From Cloacimonetes bacterium UBA6097 (GTDB lineage: Bacteria > Cloacimonadota > Cloacimonadia > Cloacimonadales > Cloacimonadaceae), in NCBI GenBank assembly GCA_002435865.1, contig DIWV01000007.1, positions 363,611 to 427,610 of the forward strand: a DNA stretch of 64,000 nucleotides. The letters run 5' to 3'. Position 1 is the stretch's first letter. Each line of letters opens with the position of its first letter. Shown piece by piece: positions 1 through 8,256 of this stretch. The notes beneath the pieces are model-generated. The model worked only from the letters and a program-made list of their open reading frames with translations. It had not been told where the DNA came from and did no database searches. Made by a program: the position numbers and the translations under genes.

Positions 1-1444
1 GACTCTTTGACCAGGTGTGTTCCCTGTTCCATTGGGAAGTTCCGCCGCCGGAATAACTCTTTGGTATTGACCAGCCGGTGTATATCTCAAGGATGTTGTT
101 TGTATTAGTACTGTCTTCATCTGTGTATTGCAGCTGAGTCCAGAGAGCATCGTAAGAGAATTCTGTAAGGTGTGTAGTCCTGAGCAGATTATGCAGGTTA
201 GTTTTAAGCGTTGCTCCCGTTCCCGTAATTCCGGTGTAATAGCCGTCGAGAATAGTATTCAGGGTAGTTGTGCTTCTGGGATTATTAGGGGCAGTGATGG
301 TTGCATATTGAATTTCTGTACCCGAACCATTGTAATCAAACACCCTGAACCAATAGGTTGTATTTGGAGTGAGCCCTGTCACAGAAACAGCATTTATCGC
401 TTCACCTTCAATTATTACTGTTGCTCCATTATATACAACCTGTTCTCCGCTGCCGGAATAAACAGGATTGGCAGTATAGTTGATACCATTAGACGGTAGT
501 GTGAAATTATTGGAAGTATTGATTTTAACAATACGTTTGTAACCGTTTCCGGGAGTCCAGGTGGCTTGTACAGAATTTGAACCGGGATATAAAACCAGGT
601 TGCTTGCCTGCAGGGATGGGACTCCTATGTTGGCAGTCCTGAATGGAACATCTTCCCCGTAAGAAGTACCGGAGTTATTAGTGGCATAAGCCCTTACATG
701 ATAATCCGTATCCGGTAAAAGTCCTGTTATTGTGCTTACGTACGTTCCAATACCTGTTCCGTCAGAAGTCAGGCTGTCTGCAGCAAGAGGATTGATATTC
801 CTGCTCCAGCAGACTCCCTTTTCCAGTATTTGAGATGCTCCGCTATTCTCAATATTTCCGCCAGACACGGCTGTATTGTATGTAATGTTTGAAACTGCCG
901 TTGTTGTTACTATCGGCAGTTCTACATTCTGATAGTCTGTAACAATGACATCATGGACATAAAGGGCATGGCTGGGATTAGCCAGTCTGATAGTGGTAGG
1001 TGTGGCTATATTTACAGCGTATGAATATGTAGCTCCGGTTGCGGAAATATCAGTAAATATGGTAATATCTTCCCAGTTTGTTCCGTTAAGTTTTTGCAGT
1101 TTTACTGAACGACCGGTTGAACCTGCAGCAAAGTGAAATTCAACCTGTCCGACAGAAACAAGCTCGGGGAATTCAACAATACCTGTTGATGCTTCGCACT
1201 GTATCCTGCCACCTGTACATGTCCCGGTAGCCGCTGCTCCGGGTGATACAATACAGCGCGTCATGCTGACTGTACCGGCTGGGATAGCCTGAGTGTATGA
1301 ACCATAGGATGTATATGCTGTCCAGTTCTGGATATTTTCGTTAATCAATGTTAAAGCTGAAAGCAGGGAAAAACTAAGTGCTAAGATGATTATTACAGTT
1401 GAGATTCTAAAGCTTTTTGATAATAGTATATTTACTGGTTTCAT
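1..1444 (-). CDS. Secreted endonuclease I family nuclease (C-terminally truncated by window edge)
   Basis: The reverse strand is open from an ATG at 1444 to the window edge (about 481 codons). I translated it by hand. An N-terminal hydrophobic segment (about residues 12-32) is a likely signal peptide. It is followed by a jelly-roll-like region, a fibronectin-III-like domain with the HVRAYATNNSGTSYG signature, and a second FN3-like domain. The last 80 residues match the start of the endonuclease I (EndA/bsn) family: YDALWTQLQYTDEDS, then an IYTGW segment, then NREHTWSKS, where the His of the REHxW motif is the family's catalytic base. Such enzymes are extracellular, non-specific DNases/RNases with a His-Me finger fold. 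The rest of the nuclease domain and any C-terminal sorting domain lie outside the window. The nuclease assignment rests on two motifs and is fairly strong. Confidence 0.8.
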   Translation of the reverse strand, partial: MKPVNILLSKSFRISTVIIILALSFSLLSALTLINENIQNWTAYTSYGSYTQAIPAGTVSMTRCIVSPGAAATGTCTGGRIQCEASTGIVEFPELVSVGQVEFHFAAGSTGRSVKLQKLNGTNWEDITIFTDISATGATYSYAVNIATPTTIRLANPSHALYVHDVIVTDYQNVELPIVTTTAVSNITYNTAVSGGNIENSGASQILEKGVCWSRNINPLAADSLTSDGTGIGTYVSTITGLLPDTDYHVRAYATNNSGTSYGEDVPFRTANIGVPSLQASNLVLYPGSNSVQATWTPGNGYKRIVKINTSNNFTLPSNGINYTANPVYSGSGEQVVYNGATVIIEGEAINAVSVTGLTPNTTYWFRVFDYNGSGTEIQYATITAPNNPRSTTTLNTILDGYYTGITGTGATLKTNLHNLLRTTHLTEFSYDALWTQLQYTDEDSTNTNNILEIYTGWSIPKSYSGGGTSQWNREHTWSKS

Positions 1445-1631
1445 CAGTATAACCGCCTCTATTTAAAGTTAAGGTGTTTCATCAGTTTGAGCAAGCAAAA
1501 TCTGTCAATCGGAAAGTAACGATAAGTTGAACAGAAAGCTATGCAAGCCGATGCAATGGTAATTGTGCAATTTTTAAACCAATCGATTGTATATGTTTTG
1601 ATGAAAGCGTCTTAATCAGGTAAACTGTTTT

Positions 1632-2549
1632 TCAAATGTCCAGCTTTAAATCCTCTATCTGGGACATAAGCCAGCTTTTGAGAGGTTCACGCATTGGCAG
1701 CCAAGTCTTCCAGCAATTATCTGTATTCAGTAAATCCAATCTGCATGTAACCAGTTCATCAATCCATGCCGGCTTATGAGGATGCCTGGGATAGCTATAG
1801 AGCGGAAAGTTTACCTGAACAGGATATATTTCGTACTCGTCTTCATTAAGTTCTGCCAGCATCGTACCAACCATAACTGACTGATGCAGGAATATTCTAT
1901 ACGCTTCATCCTGAATAAAAAACTTATTCCAGGCAGGATTATTGTGCAGCTTTTCCAGATTGGCACTCCACTTCTGCAGCAGACCATTTTCCGGAATAAC
2001 TGTCAAAAGGCAGGCATTGAGATATGTCTTGAGTTTGATAGATTCAACTGATGCAATAACAGGGAAAATATCTTGTTCAGTAACAGTAAGGAAGCGGTAA
2101 ATATTAGCCCAAAAATCATCTATGGGTGATTCCCAGGCTAAGCCGATATTCTGTATATCTACAGGACGTATACCCAGCTTTTTGTTTGTTCTCAGAGCCA
2201 TTATTGATGGATCATTCAGAACCAGGGATTCTACATCCAGATAGATTAATTGGTCGACTTTGCCGGTTGCATAAACTTCTGCTGCTCCTGCTGCCATGGA
2301 TTTTGTCATATAGTAAACACCGGGATTAGTAATGTTATAATCAAAAGGCACGATGCTTATGTCCATTTTTTCGAATTCATGAACAAATTCAGGATTTAAT
2401 TCCTCAACATATTTAACGGGAACCATAGCATAAATTGGGGAAGTTTTGTGTCTGCCGGCGTATTTCCTGATACTTCGGCACAAAATCAAGGCATACTTTT
2501 CATCATCACCCGGCAGAAGTTTAAATCCAAACCCAAACCTGACTGTCAT
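1632..2549 (-). CDS. Hypothetical protein, possible GT-A-fold glycosyltransferase
   Basis: This is a 305-residue soluble protein without signal peptide or membrane span. The ATG follows a GGGAGATGTT ribosome site. The N-terminal half reads like a nucleotide-sugar binding domain: a strand/helix pattern, then LIYLDVESLVLNDPS (about residues 100-114), which resembles the strand plus acidic motif (here DVES, not a clean DXD) of GT8-like transferases that act on stored or surface glycans. A later helix-rich part has aromatic residues and the ending KSWLMSQIEDLKLDI. It lies 79 bases downstream of tldE on the same strand and could share its transcript. I do not recognise a specific family, and the glycosyltransferase idea rests on pattern only. 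Confidence 0.6.
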   Translation of the reverse strand: MTVRFGFGFKLLPGDDEKYALILCRSIRKYAGRHKTSPIYAMVPVKYVEELNPEFVHEFEKMDISIVPFDYNITNPGVYYMTKSMAAGAAEVYATGKVDQLIYLDVESLVLNDPSIMALRTNKKLGIRPVDIQNIGLAWESPIDDFWANIYRFLTVTEQDIFPVIASVESIKLKTYLNACLLTVIPENGLLQKWSANLEKLHNNPAWNKFFIQDEAYRIFLHQSVMVGTMLAELNEDEYEIYPVQVNFPLYSYPRHPHKPAWIDELVTCRLDLLNTDNCWKTWLPMREPLKSWLMSQIEDLKLDI

Positions 2550-2628
2550 AACATCTCCCGTTATTAATCAAATTCAGGTTCGCCATCCATTTAAACTGAA
2601 TGACGAACCCATTACTGCAGGATAAGAG

Positions 2629-3909
2629 TTAAAATGTTGTTTTATCTACGAAATTAAAATCATCTACAAGAACTGTCGGCATTTTGACAGAACTGTCGCA
2701 AAGTATACTTTCACCCATTGTCAATATACGTCTTGTAGTGTCGTGAGGAATTTCATTGAAGCGTAGGTTATTGACAGCGTGCTTAACCTTGCCATCCTCA
2801 AAATACAACACACCGTCGCGGGTCATACCTGTCAGTTCACCTTTTTTCATATCTACAGGACGGATATACCAGAAGCGGTTTACTATCAAACCACGCGGAA
2901 CCATTTTCATCATCTCTTCTTCTGAAGCACTTCCACCCGGAACATAAACATTAAAGGGTGAAGCAGGCTTGAGGTTTTTCATTTTTGCCCAGTATCTGGG
3001 AGTTGGCATGGTTTCTACCACTCCGTTTCTTACCCAATACGTTTCTTCTGAAACAACACTGTCCCAGGAATAGGGAACAGATATTAGCTCAGGTATAGTA
3101 AAGGTTGACTGCAGAGAGAACTTTTCTCCCAGAAACTTCTTACCAATCTGGTCTGTAAAAGCAGTCATGCCTTCATCAGACTGACGGCGGTTCATCATCC
3201 ACATCATAAACCAATAGAACTCCATCAAAGCAGCAGGTCTTAGAATTACAGGTATTTTTTCAGCATCAAAAGCCTGTGGATTGCTTAGGGAAGCAAGTTG
3301 CTCATTAAGATGTGCTATCTCTTTATCGAGTTGGAATGTGTTGAAATCTTTTGATGAAAAGGATACTTTTGTTTCAATCTGGTCTTTCTTCAAAGTCATT
3401 GAGTGCCCGAATTCTGACAAATCATAATGTCCCTGGAAACCATTCTTAGTGCTGTTGATTATTTCCATATAGTGTTTTTCTGTCATCCCGGAAACGGTTG
3501 CTGCCTGTTTGTCTCCATTGGCAATGGATTTAATAACGATATCCACCATCTGCTCAGGAGCAAGATTAATAGTAGAATCGAGTGTATTTTTTACTTGGGG
3601 AATTGATTGTGCAGAAGCACTTTCTACATATTCAGGATCAGGTTGGTTGACGACAGCCATTTCCTCAGCTCTTTTAATCATATCAGCCAGTGCATTTTCA
3701 TCTGTCTGGTTGATGGAGCAGCGTCCTGTCTTATTCTCAAAAGCTACTTCAATATCAATATCTATGTTTTCTCCGGCAATGTGTTGTGTGATAGCATTCT
3801 GGGCAAAACGGGTTTCATGACTGTTGCGCGCGGCAATACGCAGGTTATAATCGTCTGCTTTAACATGTTTCTTTACGTATTCGACTATTTTTTCATATTT
3901 AGCGTTCAT
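2629..3909 (-). CDS. tldE: TldE/PmbA-like subunit of TldD/TldE metalloprotease
   Basis: A 426-residue member of the TldD/PmbA family that lacks the HExxxH metal site of its partner, as expected for the non-catalytic TldE (PmbA) half. The family's heterodimer is a cytoplasmic zinc protease that degrades unfolded or natural-product peptides, such as microcin B17 precursors and the CcdA antitoxin in E. coli. Family features are the N-terminal domain with RNSHETRFAQNAITQH (about residues 28-43) and the C-terminal VNRFWYIRPVDMKKGELTGM segment that packs around the TldD site. Its ATG overlaps the tldD stop by four bases (ATGA), so the two are translationally coupled. Assignment to the family is firm. 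The substrate is unknown. Confidence 0.85.
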   Translation of the reverse strand: MNAKYEKIVEYVKKHVKADDYNLRIAARNSHETRFAQNAITQHIAGENIDIDIEVAFENKTGRCSINQTDENALADMIKRAEEMAVVNQPDPEYVESASAQSIPQVKNTLDSTINLAPEQMVDIVIKSIANGDKQAATVSGMTEKHYMEIINSTKNGFQGHYDLSEFGHSMTLKKDQIETKVSFSSKDFNTFQLDKEIAHLNEQLASLSNPQAFDAEKIPVILRPAALMEFYWFMMWMMNRRQSDEGMTAFTDQIGKKFLGEKFSLQSTFTIPELISVPYSWDSVVSEETYWVRNGVVETMPTPRYWAKMKNLKPASPFNVYVPGGSASEEEMMKMVPRGLIVNRFWYIRPVDMKKGELTGMTRDGVLYFEDGKVKHAVNNLRFNEIPHDTTRRILTMGESILCDSSVKMPTVLVDDFNFVDKTTF

Positions 3910-5348
3910 TGTGAACCTCCCACCCGGATATTACGGAAGCGTGCAGGTGAAGCACCGTGCGTCATTCTGCCTGTCTGGTTAGGTTGTCCTTTTCCGCAAT
4001 TCACTACACCAAAAGGCTGCCAGTAACGTTCATCACAGATGGCATCGCAGCTATTCCAGAATTCAGGGTTACAGGATTTATAGAGTACTTTCTTTAAAGG
4101 TCTGTGCAGTTTACCGTTTTTGATTTCCCAGAAAAAGTCTCCGCCAAACTGGAAGTTTACTCTATGCTGGTCAATCGAAAAACTACCTCTGCCCTGGATG
4201 TAAACCCCATCATCAGTGTCAGCGATTAACTGTCCCGGAGTAAGTTCTTTTGTACCGGGCAGCAGGTAAAGATTGGGTATACGGTTGATAGGCTGATTAT
4301 AGTAGTTTGTTGCACGCGAGCATCCTCTGCTATGTACCAATCCTATCTGGGGAGCAGTATCACGTGTGCTGCCGTATTCATTAAGAATACCGTCTTTAAT
4401 GATAAACCATCTCTGGTTGGGAACGCCATCATCATCAAAACCGGCAGTAGCAAGTCCTTCACAAAGTGTATTATCTCCAACAAAGTTAACAATGTCAGAT
4501 CCGTATTTATAATTTCCCAGCTTTTCGGGAGTGGCGAATGATATACCTGCATAATCAGCTTCCCAACCCAATACACGGTCAAGTTCTGTGGGGTGTCCGA
4601 CTGATTCATGCATGGTCAGACCCAGGTGATTAGGGTCCAGGATTAGAGTACGGGGCTTTTCTTCTTTAAGAGTATCAGCTTTAACTTTAATAATAGCTTC
4701 TTCAGCAATTTGCTTGGCTTTTTCAGTCAGATTGAGTTCATTTATCCATTCCCAGCCTGTAGCACGACCACCTTCGTCAAAGGTACGGCTCTGGCTGTCG
4801 CCATCCATCACTGCAGTAGCTGTAATCATGGGATTAATAAATTGAGTTGTAATATCAAGTCTGGTGCCTAATGTACTGGCAAAAAGCTTTTCGTCTTTAT
4901 GGGCAAGGAGATAGAAAACGGTCTGTTTGATGCCTTCATAATTCATCATCATGCGGTTAACTTCCAGCATCAAATCAACTTTTTCCTTAAGAGGGAGATT
5001 AAAAGGATCGCATTTGACTGGAGTTCGGTATGAAGCAATGTAGCTGCGTTCTGCAGCAAGTGTCAATCCTGCACCTTTCTTTGCTTTGGCAGATAGCAGG
5101 GCAATATCCATAGCTCTTTTTACAGTTGCTTTCACCTGGTCATCTTTAAAAATATTGGAATGGGCAAAACCCCAGGCTCCGTCTTTGAAAACTCTGATAC
5201 CATAACCTTCAGTAATATCGGTAGAGGTATTTTTTAAACTTAAATTATGCAGATAAATAGTTTCCGTTGTGGATTTCTGAATTCTGATATCAGCATAATC
5301 TGCCCCCATAGATTTGGCGGCATCCATTGCGATGTCCAGATATTTCAT
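3906..5348 (-). CDS. tldD: TldD-like zinc metalloprotease catalytic subunit
   Basis: A 480-residue protein with the diagnostic metal-binding motif HESVGH at about residues 247-252, inside LTMHESVGHPTELD. A C-terminal NCGKGQ (Cys about 451) matches the third metal ligand of TldD proteins. Length is normal for the family. TldD is the catalytic half of the TldD/TldE peptidase, which clips peptides threaded into a narrow cavity in the cytoplasm. It is coupled by a four-base overlap to the downstream tldE gene and preceded, 47 bases upstream, by a winged-helix regulator on the same strand, so all three may be one operon. The ATG follows an AGGAGGT-type site. Confidence 0.9.
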   Translation of the reverse strand: MKYLDIAMDAAKSMGADYADIRIQKSTTETIYLHNLSLKNTSTDITEGYGIRVFKDGAWGFAHSNIFKDDQVKATVKRAMDIALLSAKAKKGAGLTLAAERSYIASYRTPVKCDPFNLPLKEKVDLMLEVNRMMMNYEGIKQTVFYLLAHKDEKLFASTLGTRLDITTQFINPMITATAVMDGDSQSRTFDEGGRATGWEWINELNLTEKAKQIAEEAIIKVKADTLKEEKPRTLILDPNHLGLTMHESVGHPTELDRVLGWEADYAGISFATPEKLGNYKYGSDIVNFVGDNTLCEGLATAGFDDDGVPNQRWFIIKDGILNEYGSTRDTAPQIGLVHSRGCSRATNYYNQPINRIPNLYLLPGTKELTPGQLIADTDDGVYIQGRGSFSIDQHRVNFQFGGDFFWEIKNGKLHRPLKKVLYKSCNPEFWNSCDAICDERYWQPFGVVNCGKGQPNQTGRMTHGASPARFRNIRVGGSQ

Positions 5349-5395
5349 CGGACCTCCTTTTTCTTTGTTAAATTCTATTTTAGGTAGTACAAGTT

Positions 5396-5893
5396 CTAAG
5401 AAAGAGGATTAAATTCCTTAATAGGAGGTAGTTCCATTCCCCAACGATGATATCTGGGCAGAAAGAATACGTCCCGGGTAGATGAGGGTGGAAGCCCGGT
5501 ATTATAAGCAAAAGCTGCTATCTGCTGCTCTTCAACACCAGCTTCAGCTACCTGAGGTATAATCTGACGAACAACCGGTTCCGGCAGTGCTTTTATGATA
5601 GAGCGTCCCCATTTCAGATATGCCTGGCGTCCGGCTTCTGTCAAACTGATCAGAGTATGCGGTCTTTTTCCTTTAAAGGTTTTGGTAATCATCACATATC
5701 CGGCTTCTTCCAGTTTGGATAGATGAGTTGAAAGATTACCCCAGGTCAGTTCTGTGTAATTCATAAGCTGGATAAAATCCATCGTATTGGCATGGTGCAG
5801 AAGCATGATTGTCATCAATCTGGCAGGCGCATGTATCACCTGGTCCAGTTCTGCAATGTCTGTAATATCGGTCTGAAAATACTTTCTAAGCAT
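5396..5893 (-). CDS. Winged-helix transcriptional regulator (HTH_34/PadR-MarR-like)
   Basis: A 165-residue DNA-binding protein. Residues 20-95 form a winged helix: PARLMTIMLLHHANTMDF, then the recognition region LTWGNLSTHLSKLEEAGYVM, then the wing KTFKGKRPHTLISLTEAGR. This layout is typical of the winged-helix DNA-binding domain family (PF13601-like) in which single-domain proteins sense an unknown cue. The C-terminal 60 residues are unlike any ligand domain I know. It is the first gene before tldD/tldE on the same strand, so it may regulate that pair or itself. The ligand is unknown. Confidence 0.8.
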   Translation of the reverse strand: MLRKYFQTDITDIAELDQVIHAPARLMTIMLLHHANTMDFIQLMNYTELTWGNLSTHLSKLEEAGYVMITKTFKGKRPHTLISLTEAGRQAYLKWGRSIIKALPEPVVRQIIPQVAEAGVEEQQIAAFAYNTGLPPSSTRDVFFLPRYHRWGMELPPIKEFNPLS

Positions 5894-6028
5894 TTTTATC
5901 TCCCTTGTCTGAACAAATCTCCCTATCGCCTTTGCAGCGACAAGATACTTTGTATTTCAAAGTAATTTGCCTGTCAAGAACTTTTTACTCTTTTTTCTTA
6001 CTTTTTATGAAAAACCTTACAATAAAAG

Positions 6029-6061
6029 AAAAGGCACAGCCTGATAACTGTGCCTTTTTTT
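6029..6061 (-). terminator. Rho-independent terminator of the sorting-domain protein gene
   Basis: A perfect stem AAAAGGCACAG / CTGTGCCTTTT with an 8-base loop, flanked by A-runs and T-runs. It can work on both strands, but the gene that ends just upstream of it (stop at 6078) is on the minus strand. The same GGCACAG stem is reused in the terminator at 17794-17827. Confidence 0.85.
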
Positions 6062-6077
6062 ATGTAATGGTTAATCC

Positions 6078-7046
6078 TTACATCATCAGTATCATTTTGT
6101 TCGTCAACACCTTGTCAGGTGTTATAAGCTTATAGAAATAGATAGCTGATGTGACTTTCCTGTTTTGGTCATCTGTACCGTTCCAGACAATAGAGTGCTG
6201 TCCTGCTTTTTGTCTGCCATTCTGTAAAGTCTTAACTTTCTGTCCTTTTAAGTTGTAGACTATCAGGTTGACTTGTGTATCTTTGGGCAATGAATATACA
6301 ATTGTCGTAGATGGATTAAATGGATTTGGATAACAAGATAATTCAATCTGTGGTACTGGAGGAAGTTCATTATCTGTGATTGAGACAGGTACACCATAGT
6401 AAACACCTCCTATTCTGCATGCTATAAAAGATATATCATAATCTGATGTTTCAACATAGGTTATGCCGAAACCTCTTGCCCAACCAAATGTTATGAAAAT
6501 AAATGGATCATTCGGGACTGTATAATCATGGAATCTTAAGTAGGTTGGTATCCCTCCATAGGCTGTAAGATAATATTCACCATCACAAAAACAGTTCCAT
6601 ATAACAGGATAATGATAAAGATCATGGTAAACATCATAATAACCAAATGATGTAAAATCTTCATGAATAATTTCTGTTGTATTGGGATTATTATCTAAAT
6701 CATACTCATCATAAGCAAGTGTTAAATCACCTTCATTTCGTATCCATCTGTTTATACCAGATCCAAAAAGACCTGTCACCTGATAATATACTTTATCGTT
6801 AATAATAGTTGAGTCTATAACCTCTCTAAGCACCTGAAAAGAATCATCATTCAACCTTCTCCACCATTTGTTACCTACCTGTAGAGGATTATAAGTACTA
6901 TCCGGTCTTTCACTTACTTTTCTTTCGTAAGCGGATTTTTGTTCAGGAGTAAGCGTTACCTGATTATCTAAAATAAATTTTGGGATAGAATAGCAGGATA
7001 CAACTATGGCAATTGTAAACAGCAGAATGAGAATTGGCTTATTCAA
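6078..7046 (-). CDS. Secreted protein with C-terminal type A sorting / FlgD-like domain
   Basis: An exported protein of about 322 residues. The first in-frame ATG lies at 7079, but a GGAGG sits four bases before an in-frame TTG at 7046, and starting there gives a clean signal peptide (LNKPILILLFTIAIVVSC). I prefer the TTG but cannot exclude the ATG. The middle is a unique domain with many Tyr, Asp and Trp residues. The last 85 residues are the YPNPFNPSTT...YNLKGQ...WNGTDDQ...YFYKL pattern of the type IX secretion type A sorting domain or the related FlgD Ig-like domain, which marks surface or secreted proteins in Cloacimonadota and Bacteroidota. The function of the body is unknown. Confidence 0.75.
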   Translation of the reverse strand: MNKPILILLFTIAIVVSCYSIPKFILDNQVTLTPEQKSAYERKVSERPDSTYNPLQVGNKWWRRLNDDSFQVLREVIDSTIINDKVYYQVTGLFGSGINRWIRNEGDLTLAYDEYDLDNNPNTTEIIHEDFTSFGYYDVYHDLYHYPVIWNCFCDGEYYLTAYGGIPTYLRFHDYTVPNDPFIFITFGWARGFGITYVETSDYDISFIACRIGGVYYGVPVSITDNELPPVPQIELSCYPNPFNPSTTIVYSLPKDTQVNLIVYNLKGQKVKTLQNGRQKAGQHSIVWNGTDDQNRKVTSAIYFYKLITPDKVLTNKMILMM

Positions 7047-7126
7047 ATAACCTCCAATAACTACAAACATACCAGACAATTTCTTATGTAATTATAATAA
7101 AGATATTGTCAATTATTTTGTATGTT

Positions 7127-7209
7127 GTGCCGTCCTGCCGGACTCAATTGTTATTTTTCCTTACCCCGCACTTACGTACGGGGTTACATAGTGTCGTCCT
7201 TACGGACTT
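7127..7209 (-). repeat. Compound hairpin element, copy I
   Basis: Read on the minus strand: a GTCCGTAAGGAC mini-palindrome, the conserved ACACTATGTAA, a hairpin CCCCGTACGTAAGTGCGGGG (7164-7183), a spacer, then GAGTCCGGCAGGACGGCAC. The same order occurs at 7565-7650 and 27174-27253. The hairpin arms differ between copies but stay complementary. Confidence 0.75.
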
Positions 7210-7229
7210 GTTTTGTTTGTTTCACGATA

Positions 7230-7273
7230 CCCTGCACTAACGTACGGGGTTACACAGTTGCGTCCTAACTGAC
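7230..7273 (-). repeat. Compound hairpin element, copy II (partial)
   Basis: On the minus strand: GTCAGTTAGGACG, AACTGTGTAA and the hairpin CCCCGTACGTTAGTGCAGGG (7230-7249, one mismatch). The distal GAGTCCGGCAGG part is missing. It abuts copy I in tandem. Confidence 0.65.
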
Positions 7274-7341
7274 TTACTAAAAGGTATTGCTTTCGGGACC
7301 TTGATTAAGATAGCTATGTAATCTCTTGCTGAACATTTCCA

Positions 7342-7403
7342 GGAGTTCATTTTGCCAACGATGTATGGTAATTGGTATGTAACCTACAGGCAAAACGGAC
7401 TTC
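7342..7403 (-). repeat. 62-bp palindromic element, copy 1
   Basis: On the minus strand it starts GAAGTCCGTTTTGCC and ends GGCAAAATGAACTCC, with a 32-base middle. This is the most diverged of five copies and is inverted relative to the other four. Confidence 0.65.
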
Positions 7404-7496
7404 AGAAAATGTGTCATTTCAACGACTGTGTTTCATTTATCTTTCATTTTTTTAGTACACTATTCATTATAAGCCACAACAGTTTTTGACTTTTAT

Positions 7497-7558
7497 GAAG
7501 TCCGATTTGCCCTGGTGTAACATACATCTTGATAGTTTGCATCGGCAAATTGGACTCC
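7497..7558 (+). repeat. 62-bp palindromic element, copy 2
   Basis: Starts GAAGTCCGATTTGCC and ends GGCAAATTGGACTCC. The arms are complementary (one internal mismatch) around a 32-base middle that contains CTTGATAG. Confidence 0.75.
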
Positions 7559-7564
7559 TTCAAA

Positions 7565-7650
7565 GTCCGTTAGGACGACACTGTGTAGCCCAGCAATTCA
7601 TTGCTGGGTGTCAGTGGCACGATGTATTGAGTCCGGCAGGACGGCACCAT
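7565..7650 (+). repeat. Compound hairpin element, copy III
   Basis: GTCCGTTAGGAC, then GACACTGTGTAG, the hairpin CCCAGCAATTCATTGCTGGG (7589-7608, perfect 8-bp stem), a spacer, and GAGTCCGGCAGGACGGCACC. It follows palindromic element copy 2 directly. Confidence 0.75.
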
Positions 7651-7713
7651 GCCAAATCACATGAATACCCTTGAAAGATAACTACATAACGAAAGTATGA
7701 TGTGCCTATTCCC

Positions 7714-7776
7714 GAAGTCTATTTTGCCCTTTGGTTGAGTTAAGTACTGATAGAATTCGTTGGCAAAAAGGACTCC
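7714..7776 (+). repeat. 62-bp palindromic element, copy 3
   Basis: GAAGTCTATTTTGCC ... GGCAAAAAGGACTCC, 63 bp, with CTGATAG in the middle. It is diverged but has the same end structure. Confidence 0.65.
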
Positions 7777-7817
7777 CGGAAGCTTCGTATGATTATCTCT
7801 AGTGACATGGTTTTAAC

Positions 7818-7879
7818 GAAGTCCGATTTGCCCGGGAGCAACGTACAAATTGATAAGCAGCGTCGGCAAATTGGACTCC
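7818..7879 (+). repeat. 62-bp palindromic element, copy 4
   Basis: GAAGTCCGATTTGCC ... GGCAAATTGGACTCC with ATTGATAAG in the middle. The end arms are identical to copies 2 and 5. A GTCCTTATGGAC mini-palindrome follows. Confidence 0.75.
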
Positions 7880-7916
7880 TGCAATGTCCTTATGGACTTC
7901 GCCAATATACGAAATC

Positions 7917-7937
7917 AGACATGCGGGACGCATGTCT
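7917..7937. repeat. Small hairpin AGACATGCG / CGCATGTCT
   Basis: A perfect 9-bp stem with a GGA loop, followed by CTACA. A close relative (GACATGCG-AGA-CGCACGTC followed by ACTACA) lies at 56533-56551. Confidence 0.6.
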
Positions 7938-7995
7938 CTACATATTTATTGCTCTTTAACTCCTTATTTACATCAATAAATCTAATATATATTTG

Positions 7996-8099
7996 CAGCA
8001 TATCTGCAGTATAGTTTCTGTATCCTGGTATACAGAAACTATACTGCAAGTATACAGAAACTATACTGCAAATATGCTGAAGTTAATAAGAAAAAAGTA
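7996..8099 (+). repeat. Dispersed CAGTATAG element, copy A
   Basis: Contains CAGTATAGTTTCTGTATCC and its inverted counterpart TATACAGAAACTATACTG twice, ending CTGAAGTTAATAAGAAAAAA. Related copies lie at 44681-44768 (inverted) and 56621-56721. Confidence 0.75.
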
Positions 8100-8256
8100 T
8101 GAGGCAAAAAGGGCAAAAAGTATAAAGATAAGGATTAAACTTGTGTATGAGCTGTCAAAAGAGAGCATTTATGATATCAGAAAGCATTTCCTTTGACAAA
8201 TTCGCTTCTTTCAAAAAGTTGTAAGTTCCAAAACAGAAGATCATAGAAAGGAATTA

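Larger units (their letters stand above)
7047..8256. other. Gene-free, repeat-rich intergenic region
   Basis: About 1.2 kb without a credible gene between divergent transcription units. It holds two inverted and one forward copy of a compound hairpin element, four copies of a 62-bp palindromic element, a small hairpin at 7917-7937 and one copy of a roughly 90-bp dispersed element; each is listed separately. The short open frame running through 7993-8196 is mostly the repeat and is not called as a gene. A TTGACA at 8193-8198 could be a -35 box for the ABC exporter, but no convincing -10 follows. Confidence 0.7.

Noticed and set aside
128..499. 123-codon frame on the plus strand
   Set aside because: It lies opposite the endonuclease I gene, whose reverse-strand frame is open over the full 1444 bases and shows domains.
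7127..7937. Possible CRISPR array
   Set aside because: Repeats differ in orientation and spacing, are self-complementary along most of their length and there are no cas genes.
7993..8196. 67-codon open frame on the plus strand
   Set aside because: Its first half is the translated CAGTATAG repeat. The frame at 56531-56734 encodes similar residues only because it covers another copy of the same repeat. No ribosome site.
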